Assembly: GCF_001083785.1 (NCBI RefSeq)
Contig: NZ_LAVL01000089.1
Span: forward strand, 1-34,519
Reading direction: 5' to 3'
Source of the DNA: Nonomuraea sp. SBT364
GTDB taxonomy: Bacteria > Actinomycetota > Actinomycetes > Streptosporangiales > Streptosporangiaceae
DNA length: 34,519 nucleotides
Shown here piece after piece: positions 22,544 to 29,277 of the stretch. The position numbers were made by a program, and so were the translations under genes. The notes under the pieces are model-generated. The model was not told the DNA's origin and made no database searches. It saw nothing but the letters and a program-made list of their open reading frames with translations. Each line of letters begins with the position of its first letter. Positions within the stretch are counted from its first letter, which is position 1.

Positions 22544-22798
22544 TCAGGCGGTCGCGCGGGCGCGGGCACGGGCACTGCGGCGCTTGAGCGCGCGACGCTC
22601 GTCCTCGCTGAGTCCGCCCCAGACGCCGGCGTCCTGGCCGGACTCCAGAGCCCACTTCAGGCAGGCTTCCATGGCCGAACAGGAACGGCAGACCTGCTTG
22701 GCCTCTTCGATCTGCATGAGTGCCGGTCCGGTGTTCCCGATCGGGAAGAACAGCTCGGGGTCCACGTCACGGCAGGCAGCTCGGTGGCGCCAGTCCAT
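22544..22798 (-). CDS. whiB1: WhiB-family iron-sulfur regulator, WhiB1-like
   Basis: This 84-residue protein carries the four [4Fe-4S] ligands Cys9, Cys37, Cys40 and Cys46, identical in position to mycobacterial WhiB1. It also has the GVWGG turn (58-62) and a basic C-terminal tail (RRALKRRSARARARA). WhiB1 binds the principal sigma factor and is NO-sensitive in Mycobacterium tuberculosis; the Streptomyces counterpart is WblE. ATG 22798 (MDWRHRAACRD) is fixed by homology and by GGAG 8 nt upstream; a longer in-frame opening is discarded. Upstream lie a leader hairpin and a CRP-type palindrome, in keeping with cAMP-CRP control reported for whiB1 in mycobacteria. Confidence 0.96.
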   Translation of the reverse strand: MDWRHRAACRDVDPELFFPIGNTGPALMQIEEAKQVCRSCSAMEACLKWALESGQDAGVWGGLSEDERRALKRRSARARARATA

Positions 22799-22818
22799 GC
22801 GTCCACTCCTTAGTAGAT

Positions 22819-22837
22819 GGAGCCTGAGATGGGCTCC
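22819..22837 (-). promoter_or_regulatory. hairpin in the whiB1 leader
   Basis: GGAGCC (22819-22824) and GGCTCC (22832-22837) form a 6-bp stem with a 7-nt loop, about 20 nt before the start codon and just ahead of the ribosome binding site. It may affect mRNA stability or translation. This is suggestive only. Confidence 0.35.
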
Positions 22838-22850
22838 GTGCGGCATCCTT

Positions 22851-22866
22851 TGTGAAAGGTTTCACT
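22851..22866. promoter_or_regulatory. CRP-type site TGTGA-N6-TCACT upstream of whiB1
   Basis: This 16-bp site matches the CRP consensus TGTGA-N6-TCACA at 9 of 10 positions, with inner symmetry GTGAAA/TTTCAC. It is centred about 60 bp before the whiB1 ATG. The remaining 200 bp up to 23069 holds no gene that I can support. Confidence 0.6.
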
Positions 22867-23068
22867 AACCCGTGCGAACGAGGCCCCGGGTCAGGTGAAC
22901 CGGGGATGTCCGCTGGACGCCGGAGGACCCCTTGGGGTTGTTAAAGGTCCTACGTTCCGACGTCAGTGTTGAGCTTTTCAGCCACGGAGAGTGCACGCAA
23001 GAGGGTATGGCCGATGTTTTGACGGTAATGGATGTCGGATGCGTCACACAATGACCGAATGTAACCAG

Positions 23069-24010
23069 CTAGACCAGAACTTGTAATGCGTTCGGGATAG
23101 ACCGGAACGTTACGGATTCGCGTTCTCCCAGGTAGTCCCCGTCCAGCTGGAAGGCCACGGGCCGGGCGGCGGTGAGCGTGAACTCGGCCTCGTCGTGGAG
23201 TTGCACGAGATGCCGGCCGCCCGGCAGGCGGTCACTCTCGGTGAGGATGTGGCGGATCACCGGCGTCAGCGTCGTCAACCCGATCCGGCGCAGCCCCAGC
23301 ACGTCCAGCCCCGTCTCGAACGAGGCCCACGGCGTCGGCCGGACCGGCCGGGCGCCCACGTACGTCCACGGCGAGGTGTTGGAGATGATCGCCATGAACA
23401 GGCCCTCGGCCGCCGGGATGCCGGGACCGGTCAGCGTCATCGCGGGATGCCTCTTGTCCGTGGCCAGATAGTGCCGCAGAGCCGTGTTCACATACCGGCC
23501 CGGGGTAGCCTTCCGCCCGGCCCCGCGCAGGCTCTCAACGGCTCTCACGACCTCGGCGTCGTAGCCCATGCCCGAGCAGAACGTGAAGTAGCGGCTCTCG
23601 CCCTCCCAGAGCGCCTGCCCCAGGCCCACGCCGCGCCGCCGCCCGTCGCGCAGCGCCTCCAGCACCGCGCCGGTGGCCTCGACGGGATCGTTGGGCAGCC
23701 CGAGCGCCCTGGCGAACACGTTCGCGCTGCCGCCCGGGATCACGATCAGCGCGGGCCGCTCCGTGTCCACGCCGTCGACCGGGTTGAGCAGGCCGTTGAC
23801 GGTCTCGTTGATGGTGCCGTCGCCGCCCAGCACGGCCACCACGTCGAAGCCCTTGGCGCGGGCGGTGGCCGCCAGCATGGCCGCGTGGCCCCGGTAGGCC
23901 GTCTCCTCGACGCTCAGGTCCACGGCCGCGCCGAGCGCCCTGATCAGCACGTCGCGGGTGCGGGCGTTGGTGGTGGTGGCCTTGGGGTTGACCAGGAGCA
24001 TCGCGCGCAT
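23069..24010 (-). CDS. diacylglycerol kinase catalytic-domain protein
   Basis: This 313-residue DAGK_cat/YegS-type lipid kinase has the start MLLVNPKATTT, the nucleotide-binding GGDGTINE at 62-69, PGGSANVFARAL (about 88-99) and a C-terminal beta domain ending with a QLDGDYLGE segment (substrate side). It phosphorylates diacylglycerol or a related lipid or sphingoid base; the exact lipid is unknown. ATG 24010 or the alternative 24001 fit homology; 24010 is favoured by a TACGCT -10 six nt upstream. The same family follows whiB1 in mycobacteria (Rv3218, from memory). Confidence 0.88.
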   Translation of the reverse strand: MRAMLLVNPKATTTNARTRDVLIRALGAAVDLSVEETAYRGHAAMLAATARAKGFDVVAVLGGDGTINETVNGLLNPVDGVDTERPALIVIPGGSANVFARALGLPNDPVEATGAVLEALRDGRRRGVGLGQALWEGESRYFTFCSGMGYDAEVVRAVESLRGAGRKATPGRYVNTALRHYLATDKRHPAMTLTGPGIPAAEGLFMAIISNTSPWTYVGARPVRPTPWASFETGLDVLGLRRIGLTTLTPVIRHILTESDRLPGGRHLVQLHDEAEFTLTAARPVAFQLDGDYLGERESVTFRSIPNALQVLV

Positions 24011-24016
24011 ACGGCC

Positions 24017-24022
24017 AGCGTA
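24017..24022 (-). promoter_or_regulatory. -10 element (leaderless) of the lipid kinase gene
   Basis: TACGCT on the minus strand lies 6 nt before the ATG at 24010. No ribosome binding site or clear -35 is visible. Confidence 0.42.
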
Positions 24023-24107
24023 ACCGGTGAGGCTTGTCGACATTGTCGTGAAAGATCCCATTCGTCGGGGTGCGCACGGCAGCGGACGGACCGGCGGTGG
24101 CGGTGGA

Positions 24108-24113
24108 TAGGGT
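24108..24113 (+). promoter_or_regulatory. -10 element (leaderless) of the four-span membrane gene
   Basis: TAGGGT lies 6 nt before GTG 24120. Confidence 0.42.
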
Positions 24114-24119
24114 GCGGGT

Positions 24120-24506
24120 GTGTCGAAGCGTCCGTGGAGCCTGGTTGCCGCTGCCCTCGTCGTCGCCCTCGAAGGGCTGATCGCGCTCGGGCTGGGCGTC
24201 TACGTCGGGGTGGAGACGGCGTTCGGGACGCCCGACGACCTGACGGCCGCGCTGGCCGAGGCCGCCTTCGGGGTGCTGATCGGCGCGGGGCTGCTCTGGG
24301 TCGCCTGGGGCGGGCTGCTGGCCGCCGAGCGGTGGGGACGGGCGCCGGCCGTGCTGGCGCAGATCTTCATGATCCCGATCTCCGTCACGCTCATCGACTC
24401 GGGCCGGCCGGAGTTCGGCGTCCCGCTCCTGCTGGTCGCCGTGATCGGCCTTGTCGGGCTGCTGGCCCCGCCCACCACCCGGGCGCTCTACGGCGACGAC
24501 TCCTGA
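24120..24506 (+). CDS. small integral membrane protein
   Basis: This 128-residue protein has about four membrane spans (roughly 7-30, 42-66, 77-92 and 98-116) and short charged loops (ERWGRAP). I do not recognise a named family; similar small membrane proteins are common in actinomycetes. It starts at GTG 24120, where a -10 hexamer sits 6 nt upstream and no ribosome binding site is seen. It is divergent from the lipid kinase gene and 37 bp ahead of another membrane protein gene on the same strand. Codon use is like its neighbours. Confidence 0.82.
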   Translation: MSKRPWSLVAAALVVALEGLIALGLGVYVGVETAFGTPDDLTAALAEAAFGVLIGAGLLWVAWGGLLAAERWGRAPAVLAQIFMIPISVTLIDSGRPEFGVPLLLVAVIGLVGLLAPPTTRALYGDDS

Positions 24507-24531
24507 CCTGTACGGGCCGGGCCGCGGCGCC

Positions 24532-24537
24532 CATAAT
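24532..24537 (+). promoter_or_regulatory. -10 element (leaderless) of the DUF2975-like gene
   Basis: CATAAT lies 6 nt before ATG 24544, giving a predicted +1 at the A of the start codon. Confidence 0.5.
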
Positions 24538-24543
24538 GCGGCC

Positions 24544-25140
24544 ATGGACCGACTGGCCGTCTATCTGATCAGGTTCGCCGGAGCGGTGACGGCGGTCTGG
24601 GGAGTCGCGTACACGATCAACGCGGCCACCCGCACCGGCGGCTACGTCACGGTCGGCGTGACGCTCCGCGGGGCGGACCCCGCCCTGGCCGAGGGGATGC
24701 TGATCCGCCGGCACGAGGTGCTGCTGGAGGCGTGGGGCGCCACCACCGGGGAGCAACTGCTCTCGCGGGGCGACGTGCTGCTCGCCGCGCTCTGCGCCGG
24801 CGCGGCCGCGCTGCTGCTGCCCGCCGTGCTGGGCTCGGTCGTGGCGGGACGGCCGTTCGGGAGGGGCGACGCCCGCCGGCTCGGGGGGCTCGCGGTCGCC
24901 GTGGCGGTGGCCGCCGCCGTCGGGCCCTACCTGACCTGGCTGGCCGCGGCGGCGGTGCTCGCCCGGACGGGGATCGGCGGCGGCTTCGCGCCGTCGTCGG
25001 GCCTCTCGGGGGGAGCGCTCGTGGTGGCCGCGCTGCTGCTCGTGCTCGCCTTGGCGGCGCGGGCGGGCGCGAAGAGGGCGGAAGCGGCCGGAGCCGCTTC
25101 CGCGGATCAGTCGTCGGCCGTCAGGCCCTCGCGGAGCTGA
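24544..25140 (+). CDS. membrane protein, possibly DUF2975-like
   Basis: This 198-residue protein has four likely membrane spans (about 5-25, 78-102, 115-142 and 152-178). The loop VVAGRPFGRGDARRLGGLAVAV before the third span resembles the NPF-x-x-x-NARRLR element of DUF2975 membrane proteins. Those are often paired with a small XRE regulator, which is absent here. The last about 20 residues are hydrophilic. The 3' end overlaps the sigma factor gene by 34 bp and includes that gene's terminator hairpin. Function is unknown. Confidence 0.75.
   Translation: MDRLAVYLIRFAGAVTAVWGVAYTINAATRTGGYVTVGVTLRGADPALAEGMLIRRHEVLLEAWGATTGEQLLSRGDVLLAALCAGAAALLLPAVLGSVVAGRPFGRGDARRLGGLAVAVAVAAAVGPYLTWLAAAAVLARTGIGGGFAPSSGLSGGALVVAALLLVLALAARAGAKRAEAAGAASADQSSAVRPSRS
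25078..25103 (-). terminator. terminator of the sigma factor gene, inside the convergent gene
   Basis: GCGGAAGCGG (25078-25087) pairs perfectly with CCGCTTCCGC (25094-25103), 6-nt loop. It begins 3 bp past the sigma stop on the minus strand. It also encodes part of the C-terminal tail of the plus-strand membrane protein. Confidence 0.7.
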
Positions 25141-25886
25141 GCCAGGGTGCGGGCCAGCAGCCGGGAGACGTGCATCTGCGAGATGCCGAGCTCGGTGGCG
25201 ATCTGCGACTGCGTCATGTTGCCGAAGAAACGCAGCAGCAGGATGCGCTTCTCGCGCGGCGGCAGCCGCTCCAGCAGCGGCTTGAGCGACTCGCGGTATT
25301 CGACCCCCTCCAGGGACTCGTCCACGATGCCCAGCGAGTCGGACACCGCGGGGGCGTCGTCGTCGCCGGAGTCGGGCGCGTCGAGGGACACGGTGGAGTA
25401 GGCGTTGGCCGACTCCAGACCCTCCAGCACCTCCTCCTCGGTCATCTTCAGGTAGGCGGCGAGCTCGGCGACGGTGGGCGCGCGGCCCTCACGCTGCGAC
25501 AGCTCGCTGATGGCCTTCGTGAGCGAGAGCTTCAGCTCCTGGAGCCGGCGCGGCACCCGCACCGCCCAGCCCTTGTCGCGGAAGTGCCGCTTGATCTCGC
25601 CGACGATGGTGGGCGTGGCGTAAGTGGAGAACTCCACGCCACGGTTGAGGTCGAACCGGTCGATGGACTTGATCAGGCCGATCGTGGCGACCTGGGTCAG
25701 GTCGTCGAGCCATTCGCCGCGGTTGCGGAAGCGGCGCGCGAGATATTCGACCAGCGGAAGGTGAAGCTCGACCAGCTCGTCCCTGATGCGCTGGCGCCGG
25801 GGCTCATCGGGACCGAGTTCGGACAGCTCGGCGAAGAGCATGCGAGCCCGCACCCTGTCGGGCACGGCGTGTTCGCTGGTGGCCAT
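25107..25886 (-). CDS. SigB/SigF-family RNA polymerase sigma factor
   Basis: This 259-residue group 3 sigma factor has region 2 (LVEYLARRFRNRGEWLDDLTQVATIGLIKSIDRFDLNRGVEFSTYATPTIVGEIKRHFRD), region 3, and region 4 with LPPREKRILLLRFFGNMTQSQIATELGISQMHVSRLLARTL. These factors direct general stress or development genes and are held by RsbW-type kinases. ATG 25886 is chosen because GGAAAGGA lies 8 nt upstream; GTG 25907, which overlaps the RsbW-like stop, is the alternative. It is directly downstream of the RsbW-like gene. No anti-anti-sigma (RsbV) gene is in the window. Confidence 0.92.
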   Translation of the reverse strand: MATSEHAVPDRVRARMLFAELSELGPDEPRRQRIRDELVELHLPLVEYLARRFRNRGEWLDDLTQVATIGLIKSIDRFDLNRGVEFSTYATPTIVGEIKRHFRDKGWAVRVPRRLQELKLSLTKAISELSQREGRAPTVAELAAYLKMTEEEVLEGLESANAYSTVSLDAPDSGDDDAPAVSDSLGIVDESLEGVEYRESLKPLLERLPPREKRILLLRFFGNMTQSQIATELGISQMHVSRLLARTLAQLREGLTADD

Positions 25887-25903
25887 GGCTCCAGTCCTTT
25901 CCG

Positions 25904-26329
25904 TCACGCCGGCCTCGCCGCGCCTCGGCGCTTACGCAGGACGATCGCCATGCGATCGGGGGAGTCGGTCACCGCGTCGACGTCGTCGGCCAGGGCGGTC
26001 AGCACCATCCAGGCGAAGTCATCGCGTTTGGGCGCGGAGCTCCCGACGGTCGCCACCTCGACGCGAACCTGCATCTCCTGCCCCGTCAGCTCGAACTCGG
26101 CGGTCAGGTCGGTGCCCGGCACGGCCTCGTTGAGCAGCATGGCGCACGCCTCGTCGACCGCGATCCGCAGATCCTCGATCTCGTCCAGCGTGAAGTCGAG
26201 CCGGGCGGCCAGCCCAGCCGTGGCCGTACGCAACACGGACAGGTAGGCGCTGTCGGCGGGGAGCCTGATGCTCACCACGTCGCGAATGGCGGCCTCGCCT
26301 GTCGCACGCGTCTCGGTTTCCTCGGTCAC
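25904..26329 (-). CDS. RsbW-like anti-sigma factor (HATPase fold)
   Basis: This is a 141-residue protein of the RsbW/SpoIIAB type that would bind the adjacent sigma factor. The helix DFTLDEIEDLRIAVDEACAMLLNEA corresponds to the N-box helix, but the usual Asn is displaced (canonical EAxxN; here EACAMLLN). The glycine-rich ATP-lid boxes are weak (KRDDFAWMVLTALADDVDAV). Binding may persist while kinase activity is reduced. GTG 26329 has GGAGGA just upstream. Stop and sigma start regions overlap, so the pair is an operon. Confidence 0.85.
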   Translation of the reverse strand: MTEETETRATGEAAIRDVVSIRLPADSAYLSVLRTATAGLAARLDFTLDEIEDLRIAVDEACAMLLNEAVPGTDLTAEFELTGQEMQVRVEVATVGSSAPKRDDFAWMVLTALADDVDAVTDSPDRMAIVLRKRRGAARPA

Positions 26330-26412
26330 GTTCCTCCTCGCGTATACGACGCCTACTGCAACTTACCGCCCCCGGGACGTGCTTGGCGGATTCAGACTCG
26401 CCATCAGCGGAA

Positions 26413-26447
26413 AAGGCTCTGTGCGGGCGGTCGCCGCACAGAGCCTT
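26413..26447 (-). terminator. strong terminator after sodN
   Basis: The arms 26413-26426 and 26434-26447 pair perfectly over 14 bp (AAGGCTCTGTGCGG with its complement), 7-nt loop. On the minus strand it is followed by a short T-run, as expected for an intrinsic terminator of sodN. It also insulates the RsbW/sigma operon downstream. Confidence 0.85.
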
Positions 26448-26457
26448 ATGTGCCGTT

Positions 26458-26859
26458 TTAGGCGGCCTTGGTCTCCCAGAAGATCTTGGAGATCTCGTCG
26501 ATCTTGCCGAGCAGGTCCTCCGCCTTGGCTACCTCGACGGTGCCCTTGGCGCCCGCGGCACCGGCCAGCTTGGTGGCCTCCCAGAAGAGCTGGTGCAGCT
26601 GCGGGTACTGCTCCAGGTGCGGCGGCTTGAAGTAGTCGGTCCACAGCACCCAGAGGTGGTGCTTGACCAGCTCGGCCCGCTCCTCCTTGATCTTGATGGC
26701 GCGGGCGCGGAAGACCGGGTCCTCGTTGCCCGCGTACTTCTCCATGATCGCCTTGACCGACTCCGCCTCGATCCGGGCCTGGGCGGGGTCGTAGACGCCA
26801 CAGGGCAGGTCGCAGTGAGCGGAAGCGACATGCTTGGGTCGTAGCAGTCGTGCGAGCAT
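26458..26859 (-). CDS. sodN: nickel-type superoxide dismutase
   Basis: This 133-residue Ni-SOD precursor dismutates superoxide in the cytoplasm. A 14-residue leader (MLARLLRPKHVASA) is followed by the nickel hook HCDLPCGVY; His15, Cys16 and Cys20 become His1, Cys2 and Cys6 after cleavage. The rest is the four-helix body with the typical KHHLWVLWTDYFKPPHLEQYPQLHQLF segment and C-terminal IDEISKIFWETK. ATG 26859 has GGAAGGA 7 nt upstream. It is divergent from sodX, the protease that removes the leader. Nickel-dependent control through Nur is known in Streptomyces; I could not identify a Nur box in the 88-bp gap. Confidence 0.97.
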   Translation of the reverse strand: MLARLLRPKHVASAHCDLPCGVYDPAQARIEAESVKAIMEKYAGNEDPVFRARAIKIKEERAELVKHHLWVLWTDYFKPPHLEQYPQLHQLFWEATKLAGAAGAKGTVEVAKAEDLLGKIDEISKIFWETKAA

Positions 26860-26947
26860 CAGAAAGTCCTTCCTTGATGCCGAATCAGCTTGGTCCAGTA
26901 CCGACCTTACTCGGGTCCAAACGCCTGTGGAGGAGGGGGTCTCGGCG

Positions 26948-27244
26948 ATGAGAGTGCGTGTCGAAGGGGATTCGATGCGTCCCGGTCTGCAGCCGGGCGA
27001 CTGGCTTCTGGTGCGGCGCGGCGCCCGCGTGCGCCCCGGCGACGTCGTCGTGGCGAGGCTGCCAGGCGATCCGGGCCGGCTGATCGTGAAGCGGGCCCAG
27101 TGGCACGGCGAGGGCGGGTGGTGGCTGGAGAGCGACAACCAGCGCGCCGGCGGCCGGCGCGACAGCTGGGACTTCGGGCCGGTCGAGGACGTGGTCGGCC
27201 GCGTCGTCCTGCGTTACTGGCCGCCGCGGCGGCGGGCCCGGTAG
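26948..27244 (+). CDS. sodX: nickel superoxide dismutase maturation protease SodX
   Basis: This is a 98-residue S24/S26-type signal-peptidase-like protease. The Ser/Lys dyad is Ser9 in GDSMRPGLQPGDW and Lys48 in RLIVKRA. Such small proteases sit next to sodN in actinobacteria and remove the N-terminal leader so that His1 can bind nickel. It has no membrane anchor, unlike true signal peptidases, matching a cytoplasmic substrate. ATG 26948 is preceded by AGGAGGGGG 8 nt upstream. Its end overlaps the convergent CGNR-like gene by 31 bp. Confidence 0.93.
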   Translation: MRVRVEGDSMRPGLQPGDWLLVRRGARVRPGDVVVARLPGDPGRLIVKRAQWHGEGGWWLESDNQRAGGRRDSWDFGPVEDVVGRVVLRYWPPRRRAR

Positions 27245-27645
27245 GCGGCGACGTTGGCGCGGCTGGCGCAGCGGGCCGAGCAGTAGCGGCGTGAGCGGTT
27301 GGACGAGGTGTCCAGGAAGGCCCGCGAGCAGTGCTGCTCCAGGCAGCGGCCGAGCCGGTCGGCGCCCAGGGTGGCGACGACGGCGGCCAGCCCCATGACC
27401 GCGGCGGCGCCGGAGTGGTCGGCCAGGTGCAGGTGCCAGCCCCGGCCGTCGTGGTCGGTGAGCTGCGGGCGCACCGGATAGCGCACGAGCAGCGCGTTGA
27501 GCTGAGCGGCCAGCTCCTTCTCGCCGGAGCCGGCCGCCGCGTCGAAGACCGCCGCCAGCTCGTCCCGCAGCGGCACCAGCTCGGGCGGCGGCGCGGGATC
27601 GTTGACCAGGCGGACCGCCCACTCGGCGTAAGAGGTCAGGTCCAT
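27214..27645 (-). CDS. CGNR-type zinc-finger protein
   Basis: This 143-residue protein has an N-terminal helical part (ABATE-like, about 1-90) and a C-terminal zinc finger (about 100-138): RCLEQHCSRAFLDTSSNRSRRYCSARCASRANVAAYRAR. The eponymous CGNR motif reads CASR here, while the cysteines and the basic helix after it are kept. The family is a presumed DNA-binding stress-response regulator. A TAATAC -10 lies six nt before the ATG and there is no ribosome binding site. It overlaps sodX at the 3' end. Confidence 0.85.
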   Translation of the reverse strand: MDLTSYAEWAVRLVNDPAPPPELVPLRDELAAVFDAAAGSGEKELAAQLNALLVRYPVRPQLTDHDGRGWHLHLADHSGAAAVMGLAAVVATLGADRLGRCLEQHCSRAFLDTSSNRSRRYCSARCASRANVAAYRARRRGGQ

Positions 27646-27651
27646 GCCGGA

Positions 27652-27657
27652 GTATTA
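27652..27657 (-). promoter_or_regulatory. -10 element (leaderless) of the CGNR-like gene
   Basis: TAATAC on the minus strand lies 6 nt before the ATG at 27645. Confidence 0.5.
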
Positions 27658-27664
27658 CACGAAC

Positions 27665-27696
27665 GGCGGGACGCCCGGAATCCCGGACGCCCCGCC
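27665..27696 (-). terminator. terminator of the amino acid ABC transporter operon
   Basis: The arms 27665-27678 and 27683-27696 form a 14-bp stem with a 4-nt loop. The two imperfect positions are G-U wobbles on the minus strand but A-C mismatches on the plus strand, so the hairpin favours the minus-strand transcript of the ABC operon, ending 10 bp past its last stop. Confidence 0.72.
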
Positions 27697-27705
27697 GCCT
27701 GGCGC

Positions 27706-28449
27706 TCAGCCCTCGGGGTGCAGCACCCGGTGCAGGAACGCCCGGGTCCGCTCGTGCTGCGGGTCGCCGATCACCTGGTCGGGCGGCCCGTCCTCGACGA
27801 CGCCGCCGCCGTCCATGAACACCACCCGGTCGGCCACCTGGCGGGCGAAGCCCATCTCGTGGGTGACCACGAGCATGGTCATGCCCTCCTCGGCCAGCTT
27901 GCGCATGACCGCCAGCACGTCGCCGACCAGCTCGGGGTCGAGCGCGGAGGTGGGCTCGTCGAACAGCATCAGGTCCGGGTTCATCGCCAGCGCCCTGGCG
28001 ATGGCCACCCGCTGCTGCTGACCGCCGGAGAGCTGGGCGGGGAAGGCGTCGCACTTGGCGCTGACGCCCACCTTCTCCAGGTTGTCCCTGGCGACGACCT
28101 CGGCCTCCCGCCTGCCCCGCTTCAGCACCCGCTGCTGGGCGATCATCACGTTCTGCAGCGCGGTCATGTGCGGGAAGAGGTTGAACTGCTGGAACACCAT
28201 GCCGATGTGCCGGCGGACCGCGTCGAGGTCCACGTCGGGGTCGGTGACCTCGACGCCCCGCACGCGCACCGTGCCCCTGGTGGGCTGCTCCAGCAGGTTC
28301 ACGCAGCGCAGCAGGGTCGACTTGCCGGAGCCCGAGGGCCCGATCACGCAGACCACCTGGCCGGTGTCGACGGTCAGGTCGATGCCGCGCAGCACCTCGT
28401 TCTGGCCGAAGTGCTTGTGCAGGTCCTTGATCTCGATGGCGTGGGTCAT
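27706..28449 (-). CDS. polar amino acid ABC transporter ATP-binding protein
   Basis: This 247-residue ABC ATPase of the GlnQ/GluA group has Walker A GPSGSGKST (37-45), a Q-loop in MVFQQFNLFPHMT, signature LSGGQQQR, Walker B LMLFDEPTSALDPE and switch His in VVTHEMGF. It energises import by the permease encoded upstream; starts and stops overlap (ATG 28447-28449 within the permease end). The group transports glutamate, glutamine or other polar amino acids. It is the last gene of the operon, followed by a strong terminator. Confidence 0.95.
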   Translation of the reverse strand: MTHAIEIKDLHKHFGQNEVLRGIDLTVDTGQVVCVIGPSGSGKSTLLRCVNLLEQPTRGTVRVRGVEVTDPDVDLDAVRRHIGMVFQQFNLFPHMTALQNVMIAQQRVLKRGRREAEVVARDNLEKVGVSAKCDAFPAQLSGGQQQRVAIARALAMNPDLMLFDEPTSALDPELVGDVLAVMRKLAEEGMTMLVVTHEMGFARQVADRVVFMDGGGVVEDGPPDQVIGDPQHERTRAFLHRVLHPEG

Positions 28450-29273
28450 CGGTTCGTCCCCTTGCGCTTCTCCAGCCGCCCGGCGAGGTAGCCCAGCGGG
28501 ATGGTGACGATCAGGTACGTCAGGCCGGCGACCAGGATGGGCGTGGCGTTGGCGTGCGTGGACGCCAGGTCGTTGCCGAACTTGGTCAGCTCGACGTACT
28601 CGCCCGACACGCCCAGGAACAGCACCAGCGAGGAGTCCTTGAGCAGGGCCACGAACTGGTTGGTCGTCGGCGGGATGACGATCCGGATCGCCTGGGGGAT
28701 GACCACGGTGAACTGCGCCCTGCTCGCCGACATGCCCAGCGACCTGGCGGCCTCGGTCTGCCCCTTGGGGACCGCCTGCAGGCCGGCCCGGAAGATCTCG
28801 GCCTGGTAGGCGGTGCCGACCAGGCCGAGGCCCAGGATGGCCTGGCCGTAGGTGCCGAACGGCACGTCGAAGCCGGGCAGCGCCAGCGGCAGGAAGACGA
28901 TCATCAGGAAGACCAGCAGAGCCGGCACGCCGCGGAAGATCTCGATGTAGAGCGTCGCGATCCACCGGTACGGGCCCACCGTGGACAGCCGCATCAGCGC
29001 CAGGATCAGGCCGAACACGAACGCGAAGGCGAACCCGCCGACCGAGTAGATGATCGTGTTCTTCAGCGCGATCGTGAACAGGTCGGGCAGCATCTGCCCC
29101 GCGACGTCCGGCTGGGCGAAGTTCTGCGCCAGGCTCGCCCAGTCGGCGTACAGGAGGAGGGCGACGAAGGCTACGGCCAGGACGGCGTACTGGACGCCCC
29201 GGATGATCCGCTGCCTCTTGCGGGGACTGAGCCGGGGGCGTCCCGGCTCAGTCGTCATGGGCTCGTCCGCCAT
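28446..29273 (-). CDS. polar amino acid ABC transporter permease
   Basis: This 275-residue HisMQ-type permease has an N-terminal span (about 27-43), then about five spans from residue 65 on. The EAA loop EAARSLGMSASRAQFTVVIPQAIRIVIPP contacts the ATPase. A charged cytoplasmic N-terminus (PGRPRLSPRKRQR) precedes the first span. Only one permease gene is present, so it would work as a homodimer. It starts 4 bp after the binding-protein stop. Substrate is a polar amino acid by family. Confidence 0.94.
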   Translation of the reverse strand: MADEPMTTEPGRPRLSPRKRQRIIRGVQYAVLAVAFVALLLYADWASLAQNFAQPDVAGQMLPDLFTIALKNTIIYSVGGFAFAFVFGLILALMRLSTVGPYRWIATLYIEIFRGVPALLVFLMIVFLPLALPGFDVPFGTYGQAILGLGLVGTAYQAEIFRAGLQAVPKGQTEAARSLGMSASRAQFTVVIPQAIRIVIPPTTNQFVALLKDSSLVLFLGVSGEYVELTKFGNDLASTHANATPILVAGLTYLIVTIPLGYLAGRLEKRKGTNR

Positions 29274-29277
29274 GAGG

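Noticed and set aside
23008..23055. 15-codon ORF (MADVLTVMDVGC...) in the whiB1 upstream region
   Set aside because: Weak ribosome binding site, no co-directional gene follows, and short ORFs of this size are expected by chance.
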